This document shows positions 1 to 10,082 of a stretch of 64,000 nucleotides of DNA, in pieces. The DNA lies in assembly GCF_001956295.1 (NCBI RefSeq), contig NZ_MRTD01000007.1, positions 124,001 through 188,000 on the forward strand, written 5' to 3'. The DNA is from Paenibacillus sp. FSL A5-0031 (lineage in GTDB: Bacteria > Bacillota > Bacilli > Paenibacillales > Paenibacillaceae). Numbering within the stretch: the first letter of the stretch is position 1; every line of letters starts with the position of its first letter. A program made the translations under genes and the position numbers. The notes beneath the pieces were generated by a model that worked only from the letters and a program-made list of their open reading frames with translations, did not search any database and was not told the DNA's origin.

Positions 1-1505
1 ATCCGTTTGAGAACGAGCAGCAATTCGCTGAGCAATATCCAGCAGACATTATCTGTGAGGGTATTGACCAAACGCGCGGCTGGTTCTACAGCTTGCTTGC
101 AGTTTCTACGCTGTATAATGGCAAAGCGCCATATAAAGCGGTTATCTCGACTGGCCATATTTTGGATGAGAACGGGCAAAAGATGTCCAAATCTAAGGGC
201 AATGTAATCGACCCTTGGGAAATCATCAACGAATATGGAACGGACGCGTTCCGCTGGGCATTGCTTGCAGACAGCGCGCCATGGAACAGCAAACGCTTCT
301 CACGCGGCATTGTTGGCGAAGCGAAATCGAAAGTCATTGATACCATCGTAAATACACATGCGTTTTTCGCGTTATATGCTTCAATCGATGGCTTTGACTA
401 CACAGCGCATGAAGAGATCAAATCAGACAACAAGCTGGATCGCTGGATCATTTCACGTCTGAACAGCTTGATTAATACAGTGAACAAGGGTCTTGAAGTA
501 AATGATTTCCTAAATCCAGCTAAATCGATTGAGGTTTTCGTTGACGAGCTGAGCAACTGGTATATCCGCCGTTCACGTGATCGTTTCTGGGGAAGCGGGC
601 TTACAAATGATAAATTAGCCGCTTATCAAACTTTGCGCAGCGTATTGCTTACCCTCTCGCGTCTGATCGCTCCTTATGCACCTTTGCTTGCAGAGGATGT
701 ATTCGGAAACCTTGGCGGGGCAGGCAGCGTTCATTTGGCTGATTATCCGAAAGCGGATGAAACGCTTATTGATGAGATGTTGGAGCGCGATATGGAAAGC
801 GCAAAACAAATCGTTGAGCTTGCTCGCAACGTTCGGAACGAAACGGGAATCAAAACGCGCCAGCCTTTGTCGGAGCTAATCGTATCGCTTGATCGTGATT
901 TCAACGTAGCAGACTACGAGGATATCGTGAAGGATGAAATAAATGTAAAAGCTATTACCGTACAAAATTCAGACAGTGGTTTTGTTGACTTCACTCTTAA
1001 GCTGAATCTTAAAGTTGCCGGTAAAAAATACGGTAAAAACGTTGGACCTATTCAAGGTCAGCTAAAAGGACTATCAGCAGAACAGACTCGAAACATCGTA
1101 AATGGAGGAAGCTTCGACTTCACAAGTGCAGAAGGCGAACAGCTATCGATCACTGTTGATGAGCTGTTGGTTGAGAAGCAAGCGAAGTCAGGTTTCGCAT
1201 CTGCATCTGGCAATGGTGTTACTGTAGCGCTGAATACGGATATTACAGCAGAGCTTGAGCAAGAGGGCTGGGTTCGTGAAGTGATTCGCGCCGTTCAGGA
1301 TACACGCAAAAAGCTCGATCTGCCAATTGAGAAGCGCATCGATCTAGTACTTGATGTTGACGCAGAGCTTAAAGCGGCGCTGGATGCGTTCGCACAAGTG
1401 CTTCAAGACAACGTGCTTGTTCAAACCGTCACTTATGGTGATGAGCCGGGGATGGAGAAAGTTGTGCTTGGCGAAAAAGAAATAGGGATTTTCATCCGCG
1501 GATAA
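1..1505 (+). CDS. ileS: Isoleucyl-tRNA synthetase, C-terminal part (5' end outside window)
   Basis: Charges tRNA-Ile with isoleucine in the cytoplasm. The frame is already open at base 3 and runs to a stop at 1503-1505, so only the C-terminal half is present. The class I synthetase element GIDQTRGWFYS is read at about 57-90 and the KMSKS signature (QKMSKSKGN) at about 177-200. The anticodon-binding domain follows (SNWYIRRSRDRFW). The end of the protein has no CxxC zinc-finger pair, which type 1 bacterial IleRS carries. Instead it ends in a DUF5915-like region (GWVREVIRAVQDTRKKLDL), as in the eukaryote-like type 2 IleRS. The family is certain; the type 2 assignment is an inference from the missing zinc finger and the tail. 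Confidence 0.95.
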   Translation, partial: PFENEQQFAEQYPADIICEGIDQTRGWFYSLLAVSTLYNGKAPYKAVISTGHILDENGQKMSKSKGNVIDPWEIINEYGTDAFRWALLADSAPWNSKRFSRGIVGEAKSKVIDTIVNTHAFFALYASIDGFDYTAHEEIKSDNKLDRWIISRLNSLINTVNKGLEVNDFLNPAKSIEVFVDELSNWYIRRSRDRFWGSGLTNDKLAAYQTLRSVLLTLSRLIAPYAPLLAEDVFGNLGGAGSVHLADYPKADETLIDEMLERDMESAKQIVELARNVRNETGIKTRQPLSELIVSLDRDFNVADYEDIVKDEINVKAITVQNSDSGFVDFTLKLNLKVAGKKYGKNVGPIQGQLKGLSAEQTRNIVNGGSFDFTSAEGEQLSITVDELLVEKQAKSGFASASGNGVTVALNTDITAELEQEGWVREVIRAVQDTRKKLDLPIEKRIDLVLDVDAELKAALDAFAQVLQDNVLVQTVTYGDEPGMEKVVLGEKEIGIFIRG

Positions 1506-1534
1506 GGTTATAGTATAAAGGAAATTAACAAGCG

Positions 1535-1626
1535 AAAAAAACGAGGCCGTCGCCTTCCGACAGCTGCAGCAAACGACTGAATGGTCGCGATGCTTGCAAT
1601 GTCCGGCAGGTCAGGCCTCGTTTTAT
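1535..1626 (+). terminator. Long composite terminator hairpin after ileS
   Basis: Outer arms aaaacgaggcc (ending 1547) and ggcctcgtttt (1614-1624) pair perfectly and are followed by T-rich sequence. They enclose about 65 bases with further pairing, including a small cgact/ggtcg hairpin. It has the form of a rho-independent terminator with an unusually long insert, lying just before the DUF5665 gene start. Confidence 0.65.
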
Positions 1627-1650
1627 TGTTTGACAAAGGGGATGCCTCGT

Positions 1651-1989
1651 ATGAATACAAATAACCCGGAACAGCCGAAAAATTTGAACGAGTTACAAAC
1701 TTCGTTAAGCAAGCTTGATAAACGACTGCAAACTATTGCTACCGAAATGGAACATACCCAAATAGCGGATTACATTGATCTGTTAAACAGACCATGGACA
1801 ATGATTTGGAAAAACCTGCTGGCTGGTACAGCCAGAGGTGTAGGAATCGCGATTGGCTTTACCTTTTTTGCTGCGACTATTCTTTATGTTCTGCGTATAT
1901 TAGGAGCGTTAAACTTACCGATAATCGGCGACTATATTGCAGACATTGTCCGAATTGTCCAAATCCAGCTTGAAGGAAAAGTTTATTGA
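1651..1989 (+). CDS. DUF5665-family small membrane protein
   Basis: A 112-aa protein: about 50 polar, partly helical residues (NELQTSLSKLDKRLQTIATEM), then a hydrophobic stretch at roughly residues 55-86 (GVGIAIGFTFFAATILYVL) and a short tail with LPIIGDYIADIVRIVQ. This matches my memory of DUF5665, a family of unknown function common in Firmicutes. The start at 1651 is chosen because AAAGGG at 1635-1640 sits 10 bases upstream. Longer starts at 1594 and 1642 fall inside the terminator or too close to the ribosome binding site. It ends one base before the convergent YteA-like stop, so the two transcripts must overlap. Confidence 0.7.
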   Translation: MNTNNPEQPKNLNELQTSLSKLDKRLQTIATEMEHTQIADYIDLLNRPWTMIWKNLLAGTARGVGIAIGFTFFAATILYVLRILGALNLPIIGDYIADIVRIVQIQLEGKVY

Positions 1990-2721
1990 TTATAAGTGTT
2001 GATCTTCAAGATCAGCTTCTAATCCATGATCGCCTTCGTCTGACTCCAAGTAATTTTTGTACTCTCGGTTGCGAATGACGGACACATGGCGCCCTGTAAT
2101 GTCAGTTGCAAGAAAGCTTTCAATGGATTCAACGAAGCCGTCATTCTCGAAAGCTTCAATGCCTACATGCTCATAATCGGCGACATCTCGATTCTCAGAT
2201 GTGGCAGGTGAATCCGCATTGCCCCATTGCTCAACAATTTGCCAAGCATCCTCGCCATCAAAGCCGTTGTAGGAATCATGCTCATCCATGCTGGTTCGAC
2301 CAAATGGCGGATCGAGAAATAATTCTTCAACTGGCCTGCGCAGGGATAAATGTTGCCTTGGCGCATGTTCAATGCAGTAAAGCGTATCGGGCACGGCATC
2401 CAAACGTTCAAGCGGAATAGGTTCATTGCATGTTTTACAAATGCCGTATGTTCCATCAGCAATCGCGGTTAGCGCTGCCTCAATGCGATTTAGATGCAAT
2501 TCCTCTTGTTCATGAAGGGCTACATCTTTCTCGCGTTCATAAAGCTCAGTAGCGACATCACCTGGATGATTATCGATTGTGGATAGTTCTCCGGTAGTGT
2601 CACGCAACGAATTCGCTAAGCCATAATGATCGTTTTCTGAGAAACGTTTTTCAATTTCGCGCTGCTCGTCCAATAATCTGGCTTGCAGCAGCTGAATATG
2701 AGCAGTGTTTGGCTTTGTCAT
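1990..2721 (-). CDS. yteA: TraR/DksA-type zinc finger protein, YteA family
   Basis: A 243-aa protein. The N-terminal half is a charged helical hairpin typical of DksA-like proteins (LLQARLLDEQREIEKRF). It leads to a zinc finger with C95xxC98 and C116xxH119 (GICKTCNEPIP...LYCIEH). YteA of Bacillus subtilis has the same plan and is described as a DksA-like or general-stress protein; its role is not settled. Start: AAGGAGG lies 9 bases before the ATG at 2721, whereas the in-frame GTG at 2730 touches the Shine-Dalgarno and is rejected. The residues after the zinc finger are acidic and low in conserved motifs. It is transcribed away from lspA. Confidence 0.75.
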   Translation of the reverse strand: MTKPNTAHIQLLQARLLDEQREIEKRFSENDHYGLANSLRDTTGELSTIDNHPGDVATELYEREKDVALHEQEELHLNRIEAALTAIADGTYGICKTCNEPIPLERLDAVPDTLYCIEHAPRQHLSLRRPVEELFLDPPFGRTSMDEHDSYNGFDGEDAWQIVEQWGNADSPATSENRDVADYEHVGIEAFENDGFVESIESFLATDITGRHVSVIRNREYKNYLESDEGDHGLEADLEDQHL

Positions 2722-2949
2722 TTTGAGCACCCTCCTTAGCAGGGAACATAATTGCAGTATTAGCTTTTGCTGAAATACGGTTTTTCAGTATGGTCTTCAA
2801 TGGAAGAACAGCAGGCGGGTGCTGGCTCTTATTTAGCTCCGTATGCTACAATTGATTAGCAAACTTTCAGAAATGCACTGGCTATTCACATTTGGTCTGA
2901 AGTGTTTTTGAATGGAAACGCTGCTTTACAAAAAATTAGGAGTGATTCG

Positions 2950-3471
2950 ATGCGTTTTTATTATTACTGGGTAGCGGTATTAGTGTTAGTCCTTGATTTT
3001 GTAACAAAGAAATTAATTGAAACAAAATTAGAGATCGGGGATCAAATTAGCGTTATCGGTAATTTTTTTCTCATCACTTCGCATCGAAATCGCGGTGCTG
3101 CATTTGGCATCTTGCAAGAGCAAAGACTGTTTTTTATCATTATTACCGTTATCATTGTTTTGGGTATCATTTGGTACATACAGGCATCGAGAAAATCAGC
3201 TAAGCCTTGGCTGCTAGTAGGACTCGGACTAGTTCTTGGCGGCGCAATTGGCAACTTTCTCGATCGTGCGCGTTATGGTGAGGTTGTCGACTTTCTGCAG
3301 TTTAACTTCGGCAGCTATGGCTTCCCGATTTTTAACGTGGCGGATTCAGCGATTGTCTGTGGTGTAGCATTAATTCTTATTGACACCTTGTTATCGGCTA
3401 GAGATGACAAGAAACGTTTGCAAAATGGAGAGGACAAGGATCAAAACAATCATGAGCAGCAACCTGTATAA
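2950..3471 (+). CDS. lspA: Lipoprotein signal peptidase (signal peptidase II)
   Basis: Cleaves the signal peptide of diacylglyceryl-modified prolipoproteins in the cytoplasmic membrane. The 173-aa protein has four hydrophobic segments. The catalytic aspartates of family A8 are visible as D105 in GGAIGNFLDR and D132 in FNVADSA. The start at 2950 follows AGGAGTGATTCG; the upstream in-frame ATG at 2902 adds 16 residues without membrane character and lacks a ribosome binding site. It overlaps rluD by 20 bases, suggesting translational coupling. Several lipoproteins in this window (17592, 22493, 31374) would be its substrates. Confidence 0.95.
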   Translation: MRFYYYWVAVLVLVLDFVTKKLIETKLEIGDQISVIGNFFLITSHRNRGAAFGILQEQRLFFIIITVIIVLGIIWYIQASRKSAKPWLLVGLGLVLGGAIGNFLDRARYGEVVDFLQFNFGSYGFPIFNVADSAIVCGVALILIDTLLSARDDKKRLQNGEDKDQNNHEQQPV

Positions 3472-4390
3472 TGAAGAACCGTTGGAATGGATCGTAGAGG
3501 CGGAGCAATCCGGCGAACGAGTAGATAAGTTTGTAACAGACAGTATTGACGATCAAGGCGTATCCCGAACGCAGGTTCAGGAATGGATCAAAGCAGGGGC
3601 CGTACAGGTCGATGACAAAGTAGCAAAAGCGAATCTGAAGGTAGCAGAGGGCAATCGTGTCGTTCTGATTATCCCAGAGCCTGAAGAGACGGCCATTGTT
3701 CCTGAGAACATCCCGCTTGAAGTTATCTATGAGGATTCAGACTTGATCGTTATTAATAAAAAGCGCGGAATGGTCGTTCATCCTGCACCTGGTCATTCTT
3801 CAGGCACGCTTGTTAATGCGCTGATGTATCACTGCAAGGACTTATCCGGTATTAACGGCATGATCCGTCCAGGCATTGTTCACCGCATAGATAAGGACAC
3901 AACAGGTTTGTTGATGGCTGCCAAAAACGATCTGGCGCATGTCTCGCTTGCTGAGCAGCTTAAGGAGCATACGGTAACGCGAAAATATATCGCACTAGTG
4001 CACGGCAATTTGCCGCATGACCAAGGTACGATTGATGCGCCTATCGGACGTGACCTGAATGACAGGAAGCTGTTTACAGTAACTGAGCACAATAGCAGAC
4101 ACGCTGTAACCCATTTTCACGTATTGGAGCGTTTAGGAGATTACACGATTGTTGAGCTTCAGCTAGAAACGGGACGTACCCATCAAATTCGTGTACACAT
4201 GAAATATATTGGTCACCCGCTTGCGGGAGATCCGGTTTATGGCCGCAATAAGACAGTAGCGTTAAAAGGACAAGCTCTGCATGCAACGCTGCTTGGCTTT
4301 ACACATCCGCGCAGCGGCGAGCGGCTGGAGTTCGAAATGCCTTTGCCGGCAGACTTCGAAAATGTATTAAGCAGCTTGCGTTCAAGGTAA
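3452..4390 (+). CDS. rluD: Large-subunit rRNA pseudouridine synthase, RluD family
   Basis: Converts specific uridines of 23S rRNA to pseudouridine. The 312-aa protein has an N-terminal S4-like RNA-binding region (about 20-75, SRTQVQEWIKAGAVQVDDK) and the RsuA/RluA catalytic domain. The catalytic aspartate is D147 in VHRIDKDTTGLL, followed by the conserved TGRTHQIRVHM and HPLAGDPVYG blocks. The ATG at 3452 has AAGGA upstream inside the lspA tail; the frame extends to 3380 but those residues are unlike the family N-terminus. This is the YlyB-type gene usually found after lspA in Bacillales. The exact rRNA target cannot be read from sequence. Confidence 0.9.
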   Translation: MSSNLYNEEPLEWIVEAEQSGERVDKFVTDSIDDQGVSRTQVQEWIKAGAVQVDDKVAKANLKVAEGNRVVLIIPEPEETAIVPENIPLEVIYEDSDLIVINKKRGMVVHPAPGHSSGTLVNALMYHCKDLSGINGMIRPGIVHRIDKDTTGLLMAAKNDLAHVSLAEQLKEHTVTRKYIALVHGNLPHDQGTIDAPIGRDLNDRKLFTVTEHNSRHAVTHFHVLERLGDYTIVELQLETGRTHQIRVHMKYIGHPLAGDPVYGRNKTVALKGQALHATLLGFTHPRSGERLEFEMPLPADFENVLSSLRSR

Positions 4391-4502
4391 TAGTGCAATA
4401 GTGCAAACTTTTCACCACATTATTCATTATTTCAAGCACATAAGTACGTTATTCTAATCAATAACAACTGAAGTAAATGAATATAAGGATAGGTGACGTG
4501 AA

Positions 4503-5738
4503 ATGACTTCCATTAACCAAAATTACTTGGAGCTGCAAGGCAGCTACTTGTTTTCTGAAATTGCAAAACGCCGTACTAAATTCATTCAAGAAAATCCAAA
4601 TGCTGAAATTATCAGCTTAGGAATTGGTGATGTTACGCGCGGTTTGCCGGATGCGGTTCTGAATGCTATGCACAATGCAGTGGACGAGCTTGCAGCTCCA
4701 GGTTCATTCCGTGGATACGGACCTGAGCAAGGCTACGATTTTCTAATAAATGCAATTATCGAAAATGACTATAAAGCACGCGGCATTGACATTGCAACAA
4801 ATGAAGTGTTTGTAAGTGATGGTTCCAAATGCGATGTCGGCAATATTCAAGAAATTTTCAGCGAGAACAGTATCGTTGCGGTACAAGATCCGGTTTATCC
4901 AGTCTACGTCGATACGAACGTTATGGCTGGCCGCGCAGGCAAATACAATCAAGATACAAAGCGCTACGAGAACATTGCGTATTTGGAGTGTACAGCTGAA
5001 AATGATTTCAAGCCTAGTCTTCCTGATCGTAAAGTAGACATTATTTACTTGTGCTATCCGAACAATCCAACTGGCATGACGCTTACGAAAGAAGAGCTTA
5101 AAGTATGGGTTGACTATGCGAAAGCAAACAACTGCATCATTCTTTATGACTCCGCATACGAAGCATTTATTCAGGAAGAAGATGTTCCGCACAGCATTTA
5201 CGAAATCGAAGGCGCGCGTGAAGTAGCCATCGAATTCCGCAGCTTCTCCAAAACAGCAGGTTTTACTGGTGTTCGCTGTGCCTACACAGTTGTGCCGCGC
5301 GAGCTGAAAGGTCTTGATGCTTCAGGCAATGAAGTGTTGATCAATGATTTGTGGAATCGCCGCCATACGACGAAGTTTAACGGCGTATCATACGTTACAC
5401 AGCGTGGAGCAGCTGCAATCTATTCGGAAGAGGGCAAAGCGCAAATCAAATCTTTGGTTGATTACTACATGAAAAATGCAGCAATTATCCGTGACGGCCT
5501 TGCGTCCATCGGTCTTGAGGTATTTGGCGGAGTAAACGCTCCTTATATTTGGCTGAAAACACCGAACGGCATGGATTCATGGTCGTTCTTCGATAAGCTT
5601 CTTACAGAAGCAAACATCGTTGGAACGCCAGGCGTAGGCTTCGGTCAAAGCGGTCAAGGCTATTTCCGCCTTACAGCATTCGGAAGCCTTGAGAATACTC
5701 AAAAAGCAGTTGAAAGAATTCGTAAATTAAGCCTGTAG
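4503..5738 (+). CDS. dapL: LL-diaminopimelate aminotransferase
   Basis: PLP-dependent class I/II aminotransferase converting tetrahydrodipicolinate with glutamate to LL-diaminopimelate, a one-step bypass of the acylated lysine/peptidoglycan branch. Length 411 aa is typical of DapL. Visible elements: [26 protein letters not shown] (about 181-192), D216 in LYDSAYEAF, and the Schiff-base lysine K250 in [14 protein letters not shown], which is diagnostic of the DapL group. The gene is monocistronic by spacing: 112 bases from rluD and about 75 bases before the pyr promoter. Succinylases or acetylases of the other branches are not in the window. Confidence 0.9.
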   Translation: MTSINQNYLELQGSYLFSEIAKRRTKFIQENPNAEIISLGIGDVTRGLPDAVLNAMHNAVDELAAPGSFRGYGPEQGYDFLINAIIENDYKARGIDIATNEVFVSDGSKCDVGNIQEIFSENSIVAVQDPVYPVYVDTNVMAGRAGKYNQDTKRYENIAYLECTAENDFKPSLPDRKVDIIYLCYPNNPTGMTLTKEELKVWVDYAKANNCIILYDSAYEAFIQEEDVPHSIYEIEGAREVAIEFRSFSKTAGFTGVRCAYTVVPRELKGLDASGNEVLINDLWNRRHTTKFNGVSYVTQRGAAAIYSEEGKAQIKSLVDYYMKNAAIIRDGLASIGLEVFGGVNAPYIWLKTPNGMDSWSFFDKLLTEANIVGTPGVGFGQSGQGYFRLTAFGSLENTQKAVERIRKLSL

Positions 5739-5812
5739 CAAATAATCGCTATCCTTGCATAGTTTATCAGGATTGGTCCACACTAAGTTGAAGCGGAAAT
5801 AATCGTTTTTAC

Positions 5813-5841
5813 TTGACATCTTTTGTCGAATGTGGGATAAT
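5813..5841 (+). promoter_or_regulatory. Sigma-A promoter of the pyr operon
   Basis: TTGACA at 5813-5818 and GATAAT at 5836-5841, separated by exactly 17 bases. It lies about 30 bases upstream of the PyrR-binding element and is the only strong promoter before pyrR. Confidence 0.85.
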
Positions 5842-5865
5842 TCCTATGATATACATCAGTACCTT

Positions 5866-7549
<1,684 letters not shown>

Positions 7550-7589
7550 CTTTAGCAACATAGATCTAAATCCGGAGGGTGAAACGACA

Positions 7590-8876
7590 ATGTCATTATG
7601 GATTATAAACGGTAACGTATGGAATGAAACTTCGGGCAGCTTAGAAAGTAAGCATATTCGGATCGAAAATAACAAGATTGAAGCTATTATAGACGGTTCC
7701 GAGTCAGTAGATACAGGAAGCGCAGAAGTCATTGATGCAAAGGGCAAGCTGGTATCGCCAGGCTTTATCGATATGCACGTTCATTTGCGCGATCCGGGCT
7801 TTGAATATAAAGAAGATATCGCAACAGGCACACGCTCAGCGGCAAAAGGCGGTTTCACAACGATTGCATGTATGCCTAACACTCGTCCTGTAACGGATAC
7901 TGCTGAAACAGTACGCTACATTACGAACAAGGCGGCTCAAGTCGGCGTTGTCAAAGTATTGCCATACGCATCGATCACTAAAAACGAGCTTGGCCGCGAG
8001 TTGACGGATTTTGCTTCATTAAAAGAAGCGGGTGCAATTGGCTTTACGGATGACGGTGTAGGTGTCCAGAACGCGCAAATGATGAAAAACGCGATGGCGC
8101 TTGCTCATTCCATGGATATGCCGATCATCGCTCACTGCGAAGATGATTCATTAGTTGAAGGCGCTTGGGCATCGGAAGGCGAGTTTTCCCGCAAGCACGG
8201 CTTGAAAGCTATCCCGAATGAATCCGAAGCGATTCATGTAGGCAGAGACGTTCTATTAGCAGAAGCGACGGGCGTTCATTATCATGTATGCCACGTTAGT
8301 ACTGAGCAATCGGTACGGTTAATTCGCCTAGCTAAGCAAATCGGAGTTCGCGTTACTGCTGAGGTTTGCCCGCATCACTTGCTGCTGTCTGATGAGGATA
8401 TTCCGGGCCTTGATGATGCAAATTGGAAAATGAATCCTCCGCTTCGTACGCCGCGTGACGTTCAAGCGGTTATCGAAGCGATTGAAGACGGAACGATCGA
8501 TATGGTCGTTACGGACCATGCACCGCATAGCGCGGAAGAGAAAGCTCGCGGCGTTCAACTTGCACCTTTTGGCATCGTTGGCTTCGAGACAGCTTTCCCG
8601 CTCTTGTACACAAAATTTGTTCAAACCGGCAAGTGGACGCTTGGCTTCCTGCTGCAGCGCATGACTGCAGATCCGGCACGTGTTTTCCGGCTTCCAACGG
8701 GGCGCTTAGAGCAAGGTGCTCCTGCTGATATTACAATCGTTGATTTGGACAACGAGCGTTCGGTTGATCCGAGCACATTCGCATCCAAAAGCAACAACAC
8801 GCCATTCGGCGGCTGGAAGCTTAGCGGCTGGCCTGTAACAACGATCGTTGACGGCGCAGTTGTTTGGTCAGAATAA
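7590..8876 (+). CDS. pyrC: Dihydroorotase
   Basis: Zinc amidohydrolase that cyclises carbamoyl aspartate to dihydroorotate. The 428-aa protein shows the metal-binding HxH (DMHVHLRDPG, H63 and H65), GGFTTIACMPNTRP, the CPHHLLL block and TDHAPHS near the C-terminal third, all typical of the class I bacterial enzyme. The start at 7590 follows TCCGGAGGGT; the in-frame extension to 7536 runs into pyrB and has no ribosome binding site. It is the third gene of the pyr operon, 40 bases after pyrB. Confidence 0.96.
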   Translation: MSLWIINGNVWNETSGSLESKHIRIENNKIEAIIDGSESVDTGSAEVIDAKGKLVSPGFIDMHVHLRDPGFEYKEDIATGTRSAAKGGFTTIACMPNTRPVTDTAETVRYITNKAAQVGVVKVLPYASITKNELGRELTDFASLKEAGAIGFTDDGVGVQNAQMMKNAMALAHSMDMPIIAHCEDDSLVEGAWASEGEFSRKHGLKAIPNESEAIHVGRDVLLAEATGVHYHVCHVSTEQSVRLIRLAKQIGVRVTAEVCPHHLLLSDEDIPGLDDANWKMNPPLRTPRDVQAVIEAIEDGTIDMVVTDHAPHSAEEKARGVQLAPFGIVGFETAFPLLYTKFVQTGKWTLGFLLQRMTADPARVFRLPTGRLEQGAPADITIVDLDNERSVDPSTFASKSNNTPFGGWKLSGWPVTTIVDGAVVWSE

Positions 8877-8936
8877 ATAACTTTTACTAACTAAAGCCAA
8901 TATATGGGGACAATCAACACCTGAGGAGTGATACGG

Positions 8937-10082
8937 ATGCAAGCAAGATTATTATTGGAAGACGGTACATTGTTCACAGGACTTTCGTTCGGTGCAGAAG
9001 CACAAATGATGGGCGAGGTTGTATTTAATACTGGAATTACTGGTTATCAAGAAGTTTTATCCGATCCGTCCTACTGCGGACAAATCGTAACGATGACTTA
9101 TCCGCTAATCGGCAACTACGGCATTACACGTGATGATTTTGAGTCGATGCGTCCATTTATTCACGGCTTTGTCGTTCGTCGTCATGAAGAAGTGCCAAGC
9201 AACTGGCGCGCTCAATATTCACTAGGACAACTTCTTAAAGAATACGGCATCCCGGGCATCAGCGATATTGATACACGTATGCTTACTCGCAAGCTTCGTA
9301 ACTACGGTACAATGAAGGGCCTAATCACAACAGGCAACGAGCGCGTAGAAGAACTTGCTGAACGTCTGAACATCTCGAAGCTAATGACGGATCAAGTCGC
9401 ACGCACCTCTACATCTCATGTATTCTCAAGCCCGGGTCAAGGCGAGCGTATCGTACTGGTTGACTTCGGTGCAAAAAGCGGTATTTTGCGCGAGCTTACT
9501 AAGCGCGGCTGCGATGTAGTTGTTGTTCCTCACGATACAACAGCAGACCAAATTCGTCGCCTAGCTCCAGACGGCATTCAATTGTCCAATGGCCCTGGGG
9601 ACCCGCAGGATGCACCTTATGCTGTAAAAATGATTTCTGAGCTGCTCGGCGAATATCCGATCTTCGGAATTTGCTTAGGCCACCAGCTGTTCGCATTAGC
9701 TTGCGGAGCAGAAACAACGAAGCTTAAATTCGGACATCGCGGCGGAAACCACCCGGTTAAAGAATTGGCAACTAACCGTTGCTACATTACTTCACAAAAC
9801 CATGGCTACACGGTGCTTGAAGAAACAGTAGCGAACACGCCGCTTGTAGTAACACATATCAATAACAATGACCGCACGATCGAAGGACTTAAACACAATA
9901 CATTCCCAGCTTTCTCGGTTCAATATCACCCAGAAGCTGCGCCTGGACCGTATGATTCCAGCTATTTGTTTGATGAGTTCCTAGAAATGATCCGTACGCA
10001 CAAGAAAAATAACCCACAAAAACCTCGTCAAGCTGTGTTGTCGGAGACGTTGAAAGGAGAGCTTCAGTATGCCCAAAAATAA
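8937..10082 (+). CDS. carA: Carbamoyl-phosphate synthase small (glutaminase) subunit
   Basis: Hydrolyses glutamine and passes ammonia to the large subunit. In the 381-aa protein the N-terminal CPSase_sm_chain domain is followed by a class I glutamine amidotransferase domain. That domain has the nucleophile C246 in [15 protein letters not shown] and the His/Glu pair in [10 protein letters not shown]. The ATG at 8937 has GAGGAG eight bases upstream; the in-frame GTG at 8928 overlaps that site and is not used. It overlaps carB by 14 bases. As the pyrimidine-operon copy it corresponds to pyrAA of B. subtilis. Confidence 0.96.
   Translation: MQARLLLEDGTLFTGLSFGAEAQMMGEVVFNTGITGYQEVLSDPSYCGQIVTMTYPLIGNYGITRDDFESMRPFIHGFVVRRHEEVPSNWRAQYSLGQLLKEYGIPGISDIDTRMLTRKLRNYGTMKGLITTGNERVEELAERLNISKLMTDQVARTSTSHVFSSPGQGERIVLVDFGAKSGILRELTKRGCDVVVVPHDTTADQIRRLAPDGIQLSNGPGDPQDAPYAVKMISELLGEYPIFGICLGHQLFALACGAETTKLKFGHRGGNHPVKELATNRCYITSQNHGYTVLEETVANTPLVVTHINNNDRTIEGLKHNTFPAFSVQYHPEAAPGPYDSSYLFDEFLEMIRTHKKNNPQKPRQAVLSETLKGELQYAQK

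Noticed and set aside
4743-5192. 149-aa open frame antisense to dapL
   Set aside because: Lies wholly inside dapL on the opposite strand, has no ribosome binding site, and the translation is low in recognisable structure.
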